Shown here: piece after piece, positions 1 to 11,323 of the stretch
How the letters are laid out: every line of letters starts with the position of its first letter
Position numbering within the stretch: position 1 is the first letter of the stretch
NCBI GenBank assembly: GCA_032768795.1
Contig: CP136490.1
Location: forward strand, 8,432,001 to 8,496,000
Length of the DNA stretch: 64,000 nucleotides
Reading direction: 5' to 3'
DNA from: Tremella fuciformis
Taxonomy: Eukaryota > Basidiomycota > Tremellomycetes > Tremellales > Tremellaceae
The notes under the pieces: model-generated
Database searches by the model: none
Seen by the model: only the letters and a program-made list of their open reading frames with translations
What the model was told of the DNA's origin: nothing
Translations under genes and position numbers: made by a program

Positions 1-1287
1 GCCCTTCCGCCAGTTGAGCCAATAACCACCGTGTCAGTCGGCTATTGATGCCCTCGACGCCCATACCCCATCTCGGCCACCCGAAGCCCTTGGCCAGCGT
101 GGTGGGGAGGGCAAGCGGGAACGTCGACGCCGACGCGTAGTCCAGCGTAAACGCCGGCCTCGCCTTCTCTCCCTCGTCCATAGTCGGCATTAGATGCCTC
201 ACAATCTCCTCAATCAGTACTTACTCGCTGAACACTGCATGGGCAGTGGAGCAGGGGAGCTCACCGCATTGACCTTTTCCGGAATCTGAATGAACGACGG
301 CACGCGATACCAGTCCTGCGTCCTGACCGTCGTGCCCTCACAATCCCACTCGAAGCCCTCGACTCTCGAGTCCGGCCACCGCGTCGGGTGCACGCCCATA
401 CCATGCGGCCATATACCCTCTTCCTCCTGTACCCCCTCATCCCGCGAAAACCGACTCCACAGCACCCCCTTCCCCCTCACCTCCCCAAGGGTGGGTATCC
501 CCTGCCGGACCCACCACCGCCCCTGCGCCAGAGCGGGCTCGAACGCCCTGTACACCAGCGTCGCGAACTTCGGATGGTACGGCGGCGTCTCCTGCTTGAT
601 GCACAGCATCACCGTCTCCCCTTGGTGCGCATCGAGGAAGCCGTGCACGGCGTGCAGTATCTCGGGGAGGGACGAGCGCTGCGGGCGCGGGCCGTGGTAT
701 GTCAGCAGCTGGTCGCCCACCACGCGCAGCCGCACGTCCAGGAAGCGCACCCCGTCCGCCAGCTGCTGTGCGATGGGCGTCGACGGCTGCTGGCATTGGC
801 TGATAGGGTACCCGAAGCGCGCGCAGGATTCGTGCGTGCCGATCATGCTGATTTGCCCGAGCGGCGTCTCGGATGGGATGTGTGCCATGAAGTCTGAGGG
901 CGGTGGGCTGGAGCATATGAGCACGGTGTCGGGTTCACGAATCGTGAACAGGCGGTAGGCAATGATCTTGACGCTGTTGACGGCGAGGTCGAGCTCGACA
1001 TGAAGAGGCTGGTATCCCTGACGCCGGTACTTGCGGGATACCTTGCAGGGCAGGTGGATGGTCGCGCGAAGCTTTGCATCGTGTATAGGCGCCACCGTCA
1101 AGACAATATTTCGGCTTGACAAGCTGGGCGAGAGTAGAGCTTCGGTAGGCGATTCCTTTGTCCAGGTCCATTGCGAGGAGCCAGCGGTCTCGGCGGCCTC
1201 AACTAGGCCTGCACGATCGGAGTGGCCTGCGAGAGGAGAGACTGGCTGGACATCGAGCAAGATCGAGCCGCGGGTGACGATGCGCAT
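1..1287 (-). CDS. PI-PLC X-domain-like phosphodiesterase (3' end outside window)
   Basis: Exons 265-1287 and 1-208 (continuing past the left edge), with intron 209-264. The protein resembles fungal PLC-like phosphodiesterases of the TIM-barrel PI-PLC superfamily. The two catalytic histidines are visible at about residue 152 (IGTHES) and residue 198 (LLTYHGP), followed by VMLCIKQE and, after the intron, the conserved C-terminal FGWPRWGMGVEGIN block. About 130 N-terminal residues look like a beta-rich domain. There is no PLC Y domain or C2 domain, so this is the bacterial/GPI-PLC-like type; the substrate cannot be named. No clear signal peptide is seen. The start is the first ATG of the frame; the frame extends upstream only through non-ATG codons. 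Confidence 0.85.
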
Positions 1288-1439
1288 CGTACCAGGCAGA
1301 TATAAGAACAAAGGCAAGAGAGATATGGGCTTGTCGGGCAAAGCTCGGTGATCATCTCAGAAGTCAAAGTGGGGCAAAGTGAAAGTGGGGAAGGTGACTA
1401 GCTGCTGCACTATCAAACGCGTACTCAAATATACTACAC

Positions 1440-2916
1440 TCAAGCCTTCTTGCCCTCGGGCACGCCGTGCAAGCTCAGATCATACTGCACATCCGGATCG
1501 CCGGACGTATCGCGCGAGCCCGCGAGCCCCGGCCCGCTCTCCAGCACGCTGTTCTCCAGGCCCGTCAGGTCGGGGTGCGGTAAGCCAGGGTACTCCTTGA
1601 CGCCCGCGAGCTCGAGCGCGCGGTCGCTCAGCACCGGCTTGACGTCTGGCACGTCGCGCTCGCCGGGGGTCTTCTTGCCGAAGACCTGGGTGCCGCGTTC
1701 GCGGAAGATGAGCGGGTCGTGCGATGTCATGCCCCATTCGCGCAAGAGGCGGTGTCGCACCGCGAGACATTCGGGCGTGGCGTCCTTGGCGGGCTTGTAG
1801 CAGACGTCTGGGCGTCAGTGTTGCCGACCGCAGGAGGTATGTCATAAACAGCAAGGATTGCACTTGCGGAGGGAGCGGTGCTGGGGACGGAGGTGGGTGA
1901 GCACTCACACATTGCAAAGCGCGGATTGTCGCCCTCGGCATGTGCACCATAGTGCACGGCGCGCGAGTCCCACAGCAGAAGATCTCCCGGCTCCGCCTCC
2001 AGCTTGACCCACTTGCAGCCTCGCTGGTAGAACCACTCCATCTGCTGCTCCGTAAATGGGTAGTGGTCCAACCACGACCAGCCCTCGGCGGGCTTGTCCA
2101 TGTCGTGCTCGTCGAAGAACTGGTTGTACAGCTCGAACGAGCCGTCGAGAATCATGAGCCCGCCGTCTTTCGGGCCGTTCGGCGCCTGCTTGCATCAGCC
2201 GCGCACCTACTTGCTCTGAAGTGAACTGACCAGGTTGACGATGCCCTGGATGCAGTGCTTGTACTGCTTGAGCGGAGACTGGTCGACGTGCGGCCACGGC
2301 TGGGCGCGCCAGCCCATGTCGTCGTGATACGGCAGGGTGATATTGATCCCATCTGCGTGGCAATGAGCTCCAACAAGCTACAGTACGGATTAGGGAAGGG
2401 GACACACCGAACGAGACGAGGAGCTGGTCTGTGCCCCATATTTTGGCAAATTGCTCGATGACAGCCGGCTCGGTCCGCATGTCCCACACCATCTGCTCAT
2501 GTCCTACGCCATCTCGGTTGAACAGCCCAGATCTAGGATCAGCCTCCCCTTCCCATTGGGGCGGCGCTGGGGCGCCGCCTGGACGCACTTGTTGAACGTC
2601 GGCATGTTGCCCACATGCCACGTATCTCTACCGTCCCTCTTGAACCCCCGGCCATACCGCTCCGCCCACTCGTACATCCTGTCGACATACTGCTCCGCGC
2701 GCTCCTTGCTCAGGACGCCCTTGACGATCGTCCACTGTGCGTCAGCTCCTCCATTGTGATCACATGGACAATAGCTGGACGCACACCGCGGGTCTCGAGC
2801 TCGGGAAACGCGTCGGTGTTGTACGGATCAGTGTGCCCGCGCAGCTTCAGCGTGGCCGTCTGCGAAGTGGGCGAGGTGGGCGCCGGGTCGGTCTGCGTCT
2901 GCGTAGCGATGGGCAT
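1440..2916 (-). CDS. Phytanoyl-CoA dioxygenase (PhyH) family protein
   Basis: Six exons (2785-2916, 2589-2734, 2408-2532, 2231-2352, 1909-2185, 1440-1807) give 389 residues. The family comprises Fe(II)/2-oxoglutarate-dependent oxygenases. The iron-binding HxD pair is His155/Asp157 (WPHVDQSP), and the distal histidine is in DSRAVHYG (His253), followed by the 2-oxoglutarate-side segment NPRFAM. The N-terminal GWTIVKGVLS and MPTFNK blocks also fit the fungal branch of the family. No PTS1 peroxisomal signal is present (C-terminus GKKA), so peroxisomal phytanate oxidation is not implied; the substrate is unknown. Introns are 45-56 nt except the last (101 nt). Confidence 0.88.
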
Positions 2917-3357
2917 GGTTATTGCTCGGTGTGTATCAACTATATTGGCTAAGTGCGGGTTGGTATTGAGGAGTGGCGAGTGGCCTGTTCAGCAGGTGCG
3001 AGCAGGATCAGCAGCACCTATATATACCTCTGCTCATCCTCTGCAACTCGGATGACCCGAAATGACCGAGGTGTGGTGTGCCCATGGGGAGGCATGACGC
3101 CGGTACGTGCTGCGGCTAGTCCGGCGCCGGTCCCACCTGCCTCATGACCTTCTGTTGATCTGCATCGCATCACCTACCTGCCTGCATTGCGGCTTGCGGC
3201 AGCTGCTCCAGCTCGCAGAGCCCCGGACGGCAAACTTCAAGAGGAATTCGGCGATCGGCCATTGGCGTGGTCGGCTAATCCCAGTGGGGTTTAACAGATT
3301 CACTCTCCGACCGGGTTCATCCCGGATGGACAGCATGGCACATGCATACTCTACTCG
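2917..3357. other. Intergenic region upstream of the PhyH-family gene
   Basis: This 441-bp gap separates two minus-strand genes and holds the promoter of the dioxygenase and the 3' flank of SQT1. Apart from the TATA-like run I see no gene or repeat. Confidence 0.6.
3019..3027 (-). promoter_or_regulatory. TATA-like element upstream of the PhyH-family gene
   Basis: A TATATATA-type run lies about 105 nt upstream of the ATG of the dioxygenase gene. Position and sequence are suggestive only. Confidence 0.3.
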
Positions 3358-4885
3358 CTACACCCGCCAGATGAGCGACACGCCCTCGTCCCCCGCGCTC
3401 ACGACCACCTGGCCCTTCTCGCCCTCGTGCAGCTCGAGGCCCTGCGGGGCAGGGGCGACCGCGACGCCGTTCACGACGCCCGTGTGGCCCTTGTGCTCTG
3501 CGACGAGCTGGCCCGTGCGGATATCCCACGTCTTGAGCGTCGAGTCGGCCGAGGCGGTCGTGACGAGGTGCAGGTGCGGTGCCGGATGAGGCGCGATGGA
3601 CGTGATGGGTTCCTACTCATCAACTACCACTCTTCTGTCGCACTCAACAAACCCACGTCGTGCTTGAGCTCTGCCCTCACTCGGCCCGTAGCAGTGTCCC
3701 ACACGAAGCCCTTGCCATCCGTGCCTCCACTGACGCACACCACGCCCTTGCCGCCGCCCGCACCAGCGAGCAGGTCGACAAAGACGAGCGCCTCGACGCT
3801 CTCGCCGGTCGCGTGCCCCGTGAGGGTAGACAGCACGCTGCCCTTGGCGAGGTTTACGAGCTTGACGCCGCCGGCCGCCCCGCCCACAGCGGCGATCTGG
3901 CCGTTGGGCGACACGGCGAGCGCCGTGATGCCGTGTTCGGCGGGATCCAGCTCGGGCGCATTGGGCGGGGCGAAGATGGATGCTTTCCAGAGGGGGGTCG
4001 GGCTGCGGGGATCCCACAGGATGAGCGACGAGTCGAGCGAGGCGGTGAGGAGCGATTTGTGCGGGGCGGGAAAGACGCCCGCGGTAGATGATAGCGTGTG
4101 CGCGGAGAGGACAGTCATCGTTTGTCCAGAGGGCAGGTTGAACATCCATACTTGGGCATCGTCACATCCGACAGACAGCACCGGGCCTTTCGGATGCCAC
4201 TGCAACCACTGCCCGTGAGCCGCGCTCCCACATCATACTCAGCACAGGGAATGCTGCTACCCACCACAATCTCGCTCGACGTGTCCATGCTCGTGAGAAA
4301 CTCCCAGTCTCTCCACTCGTCCCCCTCTGCTCCACTGCGCCCCTTGACGCGCCGCCACACGCGCACCTTGCCGTCCATGCCGCCCGTGGCGACCATCTCC
4401 CCGTCCGCGCTGAACCCAGCCGACACCACGCTGTCCGTATGCCCCGTCAGCTTGACCGGGCGGTACGTCTCCGCGTTCATGCTGCTGCTGGAAGAGCCCG
4501 ACGCCGAGGCCGTGGGCGGAAGCGGGCAGAAGATGTACCCCAGGTCGTCCTCGCCGCCCGAGACGGCCAGCGGGGGATTGGGGAAGGACGGGTGCAGCGC
4601 GAGGGCAAAGATGGACTGCTGTGCGGTGTGCAGTGACGAGGCGCCCCACGAGTTGTCTTCGTGCGTGATTTCGTCTTCCCCCATCGGCATGTCCGAGCCG
4701 TCGTACCCTTCTTCGCCGGGCATGGGCGCGCCGATGATGATCTCGCCGTCGTACTGCCTGTTGTCGTCCTCGTCGTCGTCCATCGGCTCGTCGCCCGAGT
4801 CCTCGACGACCTCTATGACGTCTTCCTCGTCGAGCTGCGCATCGTCGTCTTGCGGGTCGTCCTCGTGCTCGTGCGGGTGGGACAT
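3358..4885 (-). CDS. SQT1: Sqt1/AAMP-type WD40 ribosome-assembly chaperone
   Basis: Three exons (4266-4885 region ending at 4265, 3657-4208, 3358-3612) encode 475 residues. A strongly acidic N-terminus (DEEDVIEVVEDSGDEPMDDD) precedes WD40 repeats; GHTDSVVSAGFS, GGMDGKVRVWR, SLDSSLILWDPRS and ASADSTLKTWDIRTG are typical blade ends. The acidic head plus eight-bladed propeller is the signature of Sqt1 (yeast) and AAMP (animals). Sqt1 chaperones ribosomal protein uL16 (Rpl10) co-translationally in the cytoplasm; that role is known for the family, not shown here. The ATG at 4885 is the first in frame. It shares a 318-bp divergent promoter with PAC10. Confidence 0.92.
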
Positions 4886-5203
4886 AGTAGGATTTGGGGT
4901 AGGACAAGTAGGGTACGGGAACAAGTCGTGCAGCTGTAGTTCTAGTCTCTAGTAGTATTCAAAATCCTGCGTGTGCCTTGTCACCTCTTATGCGTGTCGA
5001 TGTCGATGCTTGATGAAATATTGCTCAGCGAGATGGAAAAGATTGCTCATCCAGCACCGAAGAGACAAGTCTGAAATCTTGGTCATAGGGTGGCCCACGT
5101 GGCCGCTCGGATCCGAAGTGCAGCGAGGGCCGTGCACGAAGGCGGAGGCAAAAGACGATACGAACTCATACCTTCGACATCAGTATTCAACCGCTCGAAC
5201 AAG
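4886..5203. promoter_or_regulatory. Divergent promoter region SQT1 / PAC10
   Basis: This 318-bp gap between two head-to-head start codons holds no open gene; it is inferred to hold both core promoters. Confidence 0.5.
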
Positions 5204-6205
5204 ATGGCCTCGACGTCCAAGGCGCAAGGGCAGATGGAGCTCAACCCGCGGGGCATCCCCCGGGCGCCGTTCGTGGTGAGTCTGAGCGGAGCGAGGACCT
5301 CCCCCAAGACGGGCCGGGCAAGTCGAAGAGAGGAGCTGACCTCAGGCCAACGTCGAAGAGTACGTCGGCGGGCCCTCTGGCCCCGTCGAGCCAATCATCA
5401 AGACGTTCCAGGAGACGTCGGCCAAGTATCGCTATATGGAGGTATCCCTGCAGCAGCGGCGCAAGGCCCTGTTGTCCAAGATTCCCGATATAGAGGAGAC
5501 GCTGCGCGTAGTGCGATTTCTCCAGGCGCGCCGGGAGCCGCAGGCCGCTGCGGATGCGGATACGGACTCGCTGGACGAGCTGGATGATGATGGGGATGAG
5601 GGGGAGGGTGGAAACAAAGATGGGCCGCTCAAGACGCTGTTTGAGCTCAATGATACGCTTTATGCGGAGGCGGAGGTGAAAGAGACGGGCGAGGTGGGGA
5701 TTTGGTTAGGGGTGAGTCTGCCGACCGAGCGCAGCGAGGTCGAGAGGAGCAGCGAGGCCGGGAGAGCGCAGCGGGGTCGAGAGGGGGACGAAGGAGGGGG
5801 AGGCAGAGGGGGAGGAAGGAGGGGGAGGTGGGGGGAAAGGGGGAAGTGCGCTCATCCCAGGCCAACACGATGCTCATGTACCCACTGGCCGAAGCGGAAG
5901 AGCTCCTCTCGACGAAACTCCAATCCGCCAAGACCTCCTTGGGCGAAGTCGCAGAAGACCTCGAGTGGATCCGGGAGCAGGTGACGGTGATGGAGGTCAA
6001 CTTTGCGCGCGTGCACAATGTTCGTCCACCATCTTTCCTCCTGCTCCCTCTTCTCCTCTGCCTACTTCACCTCACTCCTTACCCCTTTTGCGAGTCTGGC
6101 ACTGACCCCCAGTGGGACGTCAAGCGCCGGAGAGAGCAGAAAGCCACGAGCGGCGTGCTGGACGATAGGAGAAAAGACGACGAGTCGGACGACGAGAAGG
6201 ACTAG
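5204..6205 (+). CDS. PAC10: Prefoldin subunit 3 (Pac10/VBP1)
   Basis: Four exons (5204-5275, 5346-5711, 5861-6019, 6113-6205) encode 229 residues. The segments NVEEYVGG, KYRYMEVSLQQRRKALLSKI, TLFELNDTLYAEAEV, LEWIREQVTVMEVNFARVHN and WDVKRRR follow the prefoldin alpha-class subunit 3 profile: helix, beta-hairpin insertion, helix. The product is one of six subunits of the cytosolic prefoldin complex that hands actin and tubulin to the CCT chaperonin. An Asp/Glu/Gly-rich insertion lies between the first helix and the hairpin. Intron 2 (149 nt) is purine-rich and longer than usual here. The C-terminus is acidic and charged. Confidence 0.95.
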
Positions 6206-6438
6206 ACTGCTCGACTCGGCATGATACCATATCCTCCCACCATTGATTGACATGACAAGATCATACCCTCATGCGATACCATGCACATGCCTGTCTCGCC
6301 TTGCACACCTTCGGTAAGGATTGCACAATATCAAGGTTGCATTACGCATTCTCACTACTACGGCTACTTTGGATGCGTGTTCCACTATATCTTCTCCTTG
6401 CTCGCTACATGGGAACGAAGCGTCTATCTCGCGCTGAC

Positions 6439-8088
6439 TCACTCGTCTACGTTGTCAGCTAGTCCCGTCGACAGGAGCGCAGCTCACCTTTCAGGTCGTA
6501 CGACGAGTCGATAGGACCCATAAGCAGCTTGACGATCCAGGTCTGCGGGTCGAGCTCGACGCCCGTCTTTTGCATCATCTCGGCCTGCTCAATCTCGTAC
6601 GACGAAGTACTGCGTGTCAGCTACGACTTCCGCGATATAGCAGCTGAGACCCACCAGTCGATCAGGCCACCGATTTGCCGGTCGTTGTCGAGCTCGGCGA
6701 GGAACTGGGTGGCCTTCATGTCGTTACCGACCTGGGCAAACTCTGTGCATAGTTAGCATAGGTACAGGGAAGAAGCAGGGTGGGTCGGCTCACGATACGA
6801 CACGGCGTCCGAGCCGTACCTGCTTGAGCGCAGCTCCCTGTCGGCCTGCATAATGACCTTGGTGATCTCGTTCCGGTTCTCGCCGGCGGGAGATCCGTCG
6901 GTAATAGCTGGACGTCAGCTCAAAGCGATGAGGAGAGAGCTGGACGTACTGATGATGAGGACGGGCTTCTGGAGCTGGCCCGAGCGAGCGGGGCCGAGGA
7001 CAAGAGGCTGGAGGATCTTCTGCCACATGGATGTGCCGAGCGGGGTCAGGCCGGAGAACTTGACCTGCTGCAAGAGCTGCATGGCCTGCTGCTCGCTGGC
7101 AATGTTGTTGCCGTCGACGCGCGAGTTCATGAAGCGCACCTGGATGCCGTCCCTGTCGAAGAGGGAGCAGGCAAAGGCCACGCGGGACATGACTAGCTTG
7201 AGATCGTCAATGCGCTCGCCGTTCTCCTCAAAGGCCATGGAGCCCGAGTCGTCAATGTAGAGGATGACATCGAAGAGGGAGATCTTGACGAGGTCGCACG
7301 CGATCTCCTTGGGGATACGCCACTCGGCGGCGATCTTCTCGAGCGCGCCGGAGGACGCGACCTGTGCGGCGATGACATCGACGCTGCCTGGCGGGTAGAA
7401 CGCCTGGAGCTTTTGCTTCTCGTCAGCGAGCTCCAAGCGATGATGAAAGTGGGCGTACGTCTTGGACACACTGGTTCAGCACGGTGCGGAGGAAGCCGGC
7501 GTCGGTGGCGCTGCCGCCGCCTGAAGCGCCGGGGGCACCGGGCGCGCCGCCCATGCCTGGGTGTCCGGGGGGCACACCGGGCGGGGCGCCGTACTGCCCC
7601 GGCTGCTGCTGGCCGTAGGCACCGGGAGGAGGGGGCGGGCGGCCGTACTGGTTCTGACCCTGCGGGGGCTGGCCGTACTGAGGGGGCTGCTGTCCGTACT
7701 GGCCGGGCTGCTGGCCGTATTGCCCCGGCTGCTGCTGGCCGTACTGCCCCGGTTGTTGCTGACCGTACTGATTGGGCTGCTGGCCATACTGGCCGGGTTG
7801 CTGGCCATACGACTGCTGCTGGGGCTGGCCGTACTGCGACTGGCCCGGCTGCTGTCCGTACGCCTGCTGCTGACCCGGCTGCTGGCCGTAGGACTGCTGG
7901 GGCGCGCCGTACTGCTGCTGCTGCTGCTGCTGGGGCTGACCATACTGCGACTGGCCATACGAAGCCTGGGTGGCGGGACTGGGGATGAGCAGGCTTCTCT
8001 CCGCTGGTTCGCAAGACAAAGACACTGACCGGACGGCGCCCATGCCTCCTGCCGCTTGGGCGGCTTGCAACTTGGATGCGAGACCCAT
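6439..8088 (-). CDS. VWA-domain protein with Tyr-Gly-Gln-Gln-Pro repeat tail
   Basis: Seven exons (8030-8088, 7460-7978 ending at 7459, 6950-7415, 6794-6907, 6655-6742, 6488-6609, 6439-6446) encode 458 residues; the last exon is only 8 nt. About residues 20-190 are low complexity: glutamine runs, then many YGQQP/YGQPP units. The rest is a von Willebrand factor A domain with an intact MIDAS motif (DDSGSM), DGIQVRFMN and TPLGTSMW. The protein ends SSYDLKDE. Similar VWA proteins occur widely in fungi without assigned function. The repeat half is prion-like in composition and could drive condensation or mediate adhesion between proteins; no signal peptide is visible, so it is probably cytosolic. 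Confidence 0.87.
7560..7965 (-). repeat. YGQQP/YGQ-coding tandem repeat and polyQ
   Basis: Imperfect 15-24 nt repeats encode YGQQP, YGQQQPGQ and similar units. A CTG-rich stretch near 7910-7930 encodes a run of glutamines. The array sits inside exon 2 of the VWA gene and is likely length-variable between strains. Confidence 0.85.
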
Positions 8089-8160
8089 TGTGGTTGGTGT
8101 GGGGTGATAAGAGTGGCGAGGGGTGGTGAGGGGGAGTGCCTGCGGATGTGCGGCGTAGGG

Positions 8161-8170
8161 TATATATATG
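8161..8170 (-). promoter_or_regulatory. TATA-like element of the VWA gene
   Basis: A TATATATAT run lies about 75 nt upstream of the VWA gene ATG on the same strand. Confidence 0.4.
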
Positions 8171-8399
8171 TAGTTATGCGATACAGAGAAGAGAGCACCG
8201 CTTTGGAGGGGGTTCGGCGCGGTGCCAAGCACGGACATGGTCCCCGCAGCCTCAGCCTCGGCGAGATGGTGATGACGTGGTAATCACGTGGCTTGTAAGG
8301 GGGAGGCTGCAATAAAGAGGGTGTGTCAATAATCCGATGAAAATTCAGGACAGGGCCCTGAGCAGGCAAGTGACCCACACCTTCTCTGAGGCTGGCAAC

Positions 8400-8420
8400 A
8401 CCACCACCACCACCACCACC
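8400..8420 (+). repeat. (ACC)7 microsatellite
   Basis: A perfect trinucleotide run in the 561-bp divergent promoter between the VWA gene and the Pin4-like gene. Confidence 0.95.
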
Positions 8421-8649
8421 TAGTCACGAACAAACGACATGTATGCCTTGTACTCTTCATCCTCTCAATAGGTGTATCACGACGCAGCATTTTCACGACG
8501 CACGAAACCTCATGCTTGACGCGTAACGACCACGCCATTACACCATTACACCACAACCACACAAGGCATTAGAAAAAGAGGCAGCACCACACTATATTTC
8601 CGATCCACCCCCGCACGCATCGCCTGGCCACTGACGACGGGTCGCAGAG

Positions 8650-10613
8650 ATGCAGCACCCCGCCTCGCCCCCCCTGCCCAACATGCACGCCCTCAGCATC
8701 TCGCCCTACCCCCGGCAGCCCACAGATTACCCGTACCCAGGCGTGTTTGGCCCCCCCGCCGCCCAACCCCTCCCCCAGCCCTCCCACTCGCAACAAGGGT
8801 GGAACAGTCCCAACAAGCGCGGATCAAGATCGGGCCTGCCCCCAGTGAGTCCACCCCTTCTCCTCCCCCCTCCTATTCCCGCTGACCCGATTAGACATGG
8901 TACGATCCGTCCCCGCGCGACTCGCCGGTCCATTTCGAGCCGTACCGCCGTGACTCGCCCGCCCTCTCGCCTCAGTCGTCCAACTCTGGTGCGGCCTCCA
9001 GCTTCCAGCAGTACCCGGCGTATGGCGACCCCTCCTTCGGCCCGCTGGGCGTCACCCCCTCCCCTCCGCCGATGCACCAGGCCCTCCAGCCGCCGCAGTA
9101 TGCCGTGGGCGTCGGCCAGCCCACGGCCGTCGCCGCGACCTACAATCCCCTCGGCGGCTATGCCCAGCCGCCACCGCCTCAGCAACAGCAGGCCATGGCG
9201 TGGCGCGGATACCCGCCCATCATACCCACGCCTGATGACGATACCATCCCCACCGCCATCGTCATCAAGAACATCCCCTTTGCCGTGTCGAAAGAGACCC
9301 TCGAGCAGGTCATCCGATCCCTCGGCGCACCACTGCCGTATGCGTTCAATTATCACCTAGACAATGGCGTCTTCCGCGGTCTGGCGTTCGCCAACTTCCG
9401 CGCGCACGACGAGGCCGCGGCGGTCGTCGCTGCCCTCAACGGCTACGATGTGCAGGGCCGCAAGCTGCGGGTCGAGTACAAGAAAGTCTTGCAGCCAGGG
9501 GAGAAGGACAAGATTGAGCGTGAAAAGGCACTCAAGCGTATGCGCAGTATCCAATTTGACAAGGACCCGACAACAGGCGGTGTCACAGTGGCCATCCCCC
9601 CTCCCATATCGGTCAACCGTGCGAACGGCTATCTGTCCGCGTCGGGCGGTATCGACGATCAGTCCCCGCCTCACTCGGCCTCATCGGCCACGTCAGACTC
9701 GCTTCCTGTCACTCTAGACTTCAACGATCCCCTCACACTCGACATCCATACCCGTATAGCCGTGTTCAAGGAAGATCGCATGCGGGACGAGCTGGCATTC
9801 TCGCGTAATCTCTCCCCGACCGAGCGACGCATAGTCCACCTTGTGGCGCAGAAGCTCGGGGTCACCAGCACGACCAAAGGCGAGGGCGAGGTCAAGTATG
9901 TCGTCGTCACGCGCGACGTGCCCCGCCCGTCCCTCACCTCTTCCGCCTCGGCCACCGTCTCCAGCTCGTACCTCTCGCCATACGCCACCAACACCGACCA
10001 GCTCTCGCCCTCGTTGAGGGTGAAAAAGTCGATGCCTGACTTGAGAGGGTTCAACGGTCCCGTTGTCGCACGCGACCCGGCTCGTTCCATCACCCCACAG
10101 CGCTCGTCCGGCAATCTACGAGAAGGCGCCAGGGAGTACGTCTCGATGGGTGCCGCGCACGGCCGAAGGGCGAATGGCCAACACAGCCACGGCGGCAGCG
10201 GCAGTGGGTCATTCAACACGTTCTTCGGCAACCCGCTCGACATCCCTCCTGTCCCTCCTCTCCCCTCTGGCTTGGGGTTGCAGCGCAACAGCATGCCATC
10301 AATGCACGGCACGGCTCTGGCCCAAGCCCAGGCGCAAGCGCAAGCGGCTTTGCATCAAGGCATGAACGGCCACGCTCATGGTGGCTCGCCAGAACTCGCC
10401 GGTCCAGACGGAAGCAGCAGCGGCTCAGGCTCGACACCCGCCCCACTGCGCAATCCCCGTGGACCCGCCGGCGACGCCAGGGGCTTCCACACGGTGCGCC
10501 AGTCGGCCAGCGGGATCCTGCGTACGGGTAATGGCGGCGGGCTGAGTGGGCGTGTGAGCGAGGAAGAAGAGGAACAAGAGGGTCTGCGGACGCGGGAGAG
10601 CCTCGAGATCTAG
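8650..10613 (+). CDS. Pin4/Cip-like RNA-binding protein (RRM + R3H)
   Basis: Two exons (8650-8844, 8895-10613) encode 637 residues. A Pro/Gln/Ser-rich N-terminus leads to an RRM at about residues 185-265 (AIVIKNIPFAV, RGLAFANF, GRKLRVEYKKVLQPGEK). An R3H-like domain follows at about 345-405 (RRIVHLVAQKLG). This RRM followed by KxxIEREKALKRMRS is diagnostic of the fungal Pin4 (S. cerevisiae) and Cip1/Cip2 (S. pombe) group, linked in those yeasts to cell-cycle and stress-responsive mRNA control. The C-terminal third is disordered, with SP/TP sites and an Ala/Gln run. The assignment to the group is firm; orthology to one member is not. Confidence 0.9.
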
Positions 10614-11323
10614 GTGGCGGGTGAATTGTGACGATCTTTTCTTCTTGTTGATGCTGCTGCTGCGACTATCTTTCATGCGGAATCTTGTGATGTTTATGCC
10701 GATGCCGACGCTGCGATGCCCAGTATGCTCTACGCGAGTAGTGGTATATGCATGATGTTATGCGCCACCATGCCGCCACGCCGAGATCTGGGTGTGTGGG
10801 TGGCGTGATGGGACCTTTGATCCGACGGATCATGATATAGTTGTGCCCTGATACACACACACACACACACACAAGCTGCGCACTGACCACCGCCACTGTC
10901 ACCGTGCTACTGACAATCTCCTCGGTGAGACGTCTCGCAACGCTGACCACGACCATGGCGAGCATAACAGTGACAATGACAATACCGATGACCATGACTT
11001 TGATCTCGTTGATAATGACCTCTTGATTCTCTGCTGTCTGTCCTGCCTATTAACCATGCTCCACTGTATGTGCGACGCCGCGCACACACGAGTGGTCACT
11101 GCCCTGAGGCAGAGCAAAGAGAAGCGAAGCGAGGAGCAAGAAGGGCGTCTTGTCACCATGTTGTCACCCCTCCCTCCTCTTCTCCTACTCTACTCTCTCC
11201 TAAACTCTACTAGATATACCTCCTCGACAAGTAGTTCCTCACTGGCCACCCGACACCTCCGCCAGAGGAGAGCGACACTCGCCTCGCTGCGCTCGACGCC
11301 CCTCCGTCTAATAGCGGGCGTTC
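10614..11323. other. Intergenic region with AC microsatellite
   Basis: 710 bp between two plus-strand genes. It holds the 3' flank of the Pin4-like gene, an AC run, and upstream sequence of the FGGY-like gene. I searched it for an N-terminal FGGY kinase half and found none. The minus strand has a hydrophobic open stretch, discussed under findings. Confidence 0.5.
10853..10872 (+). repeat. (AC)10 microsatellite
   Basis: A perfect dinucleotide repeat in an intergenic region. Confidence 0.95.

Larger units (their letters stand above)
8089..8649. other. Divergent intergenic region VWA / Pin4-like
   Basis: 561 bp between head-to-head starts. It contains the TATA-like run near the VWA side and the ACC microsatellite; no coding signal. 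Confidence 0.5.
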
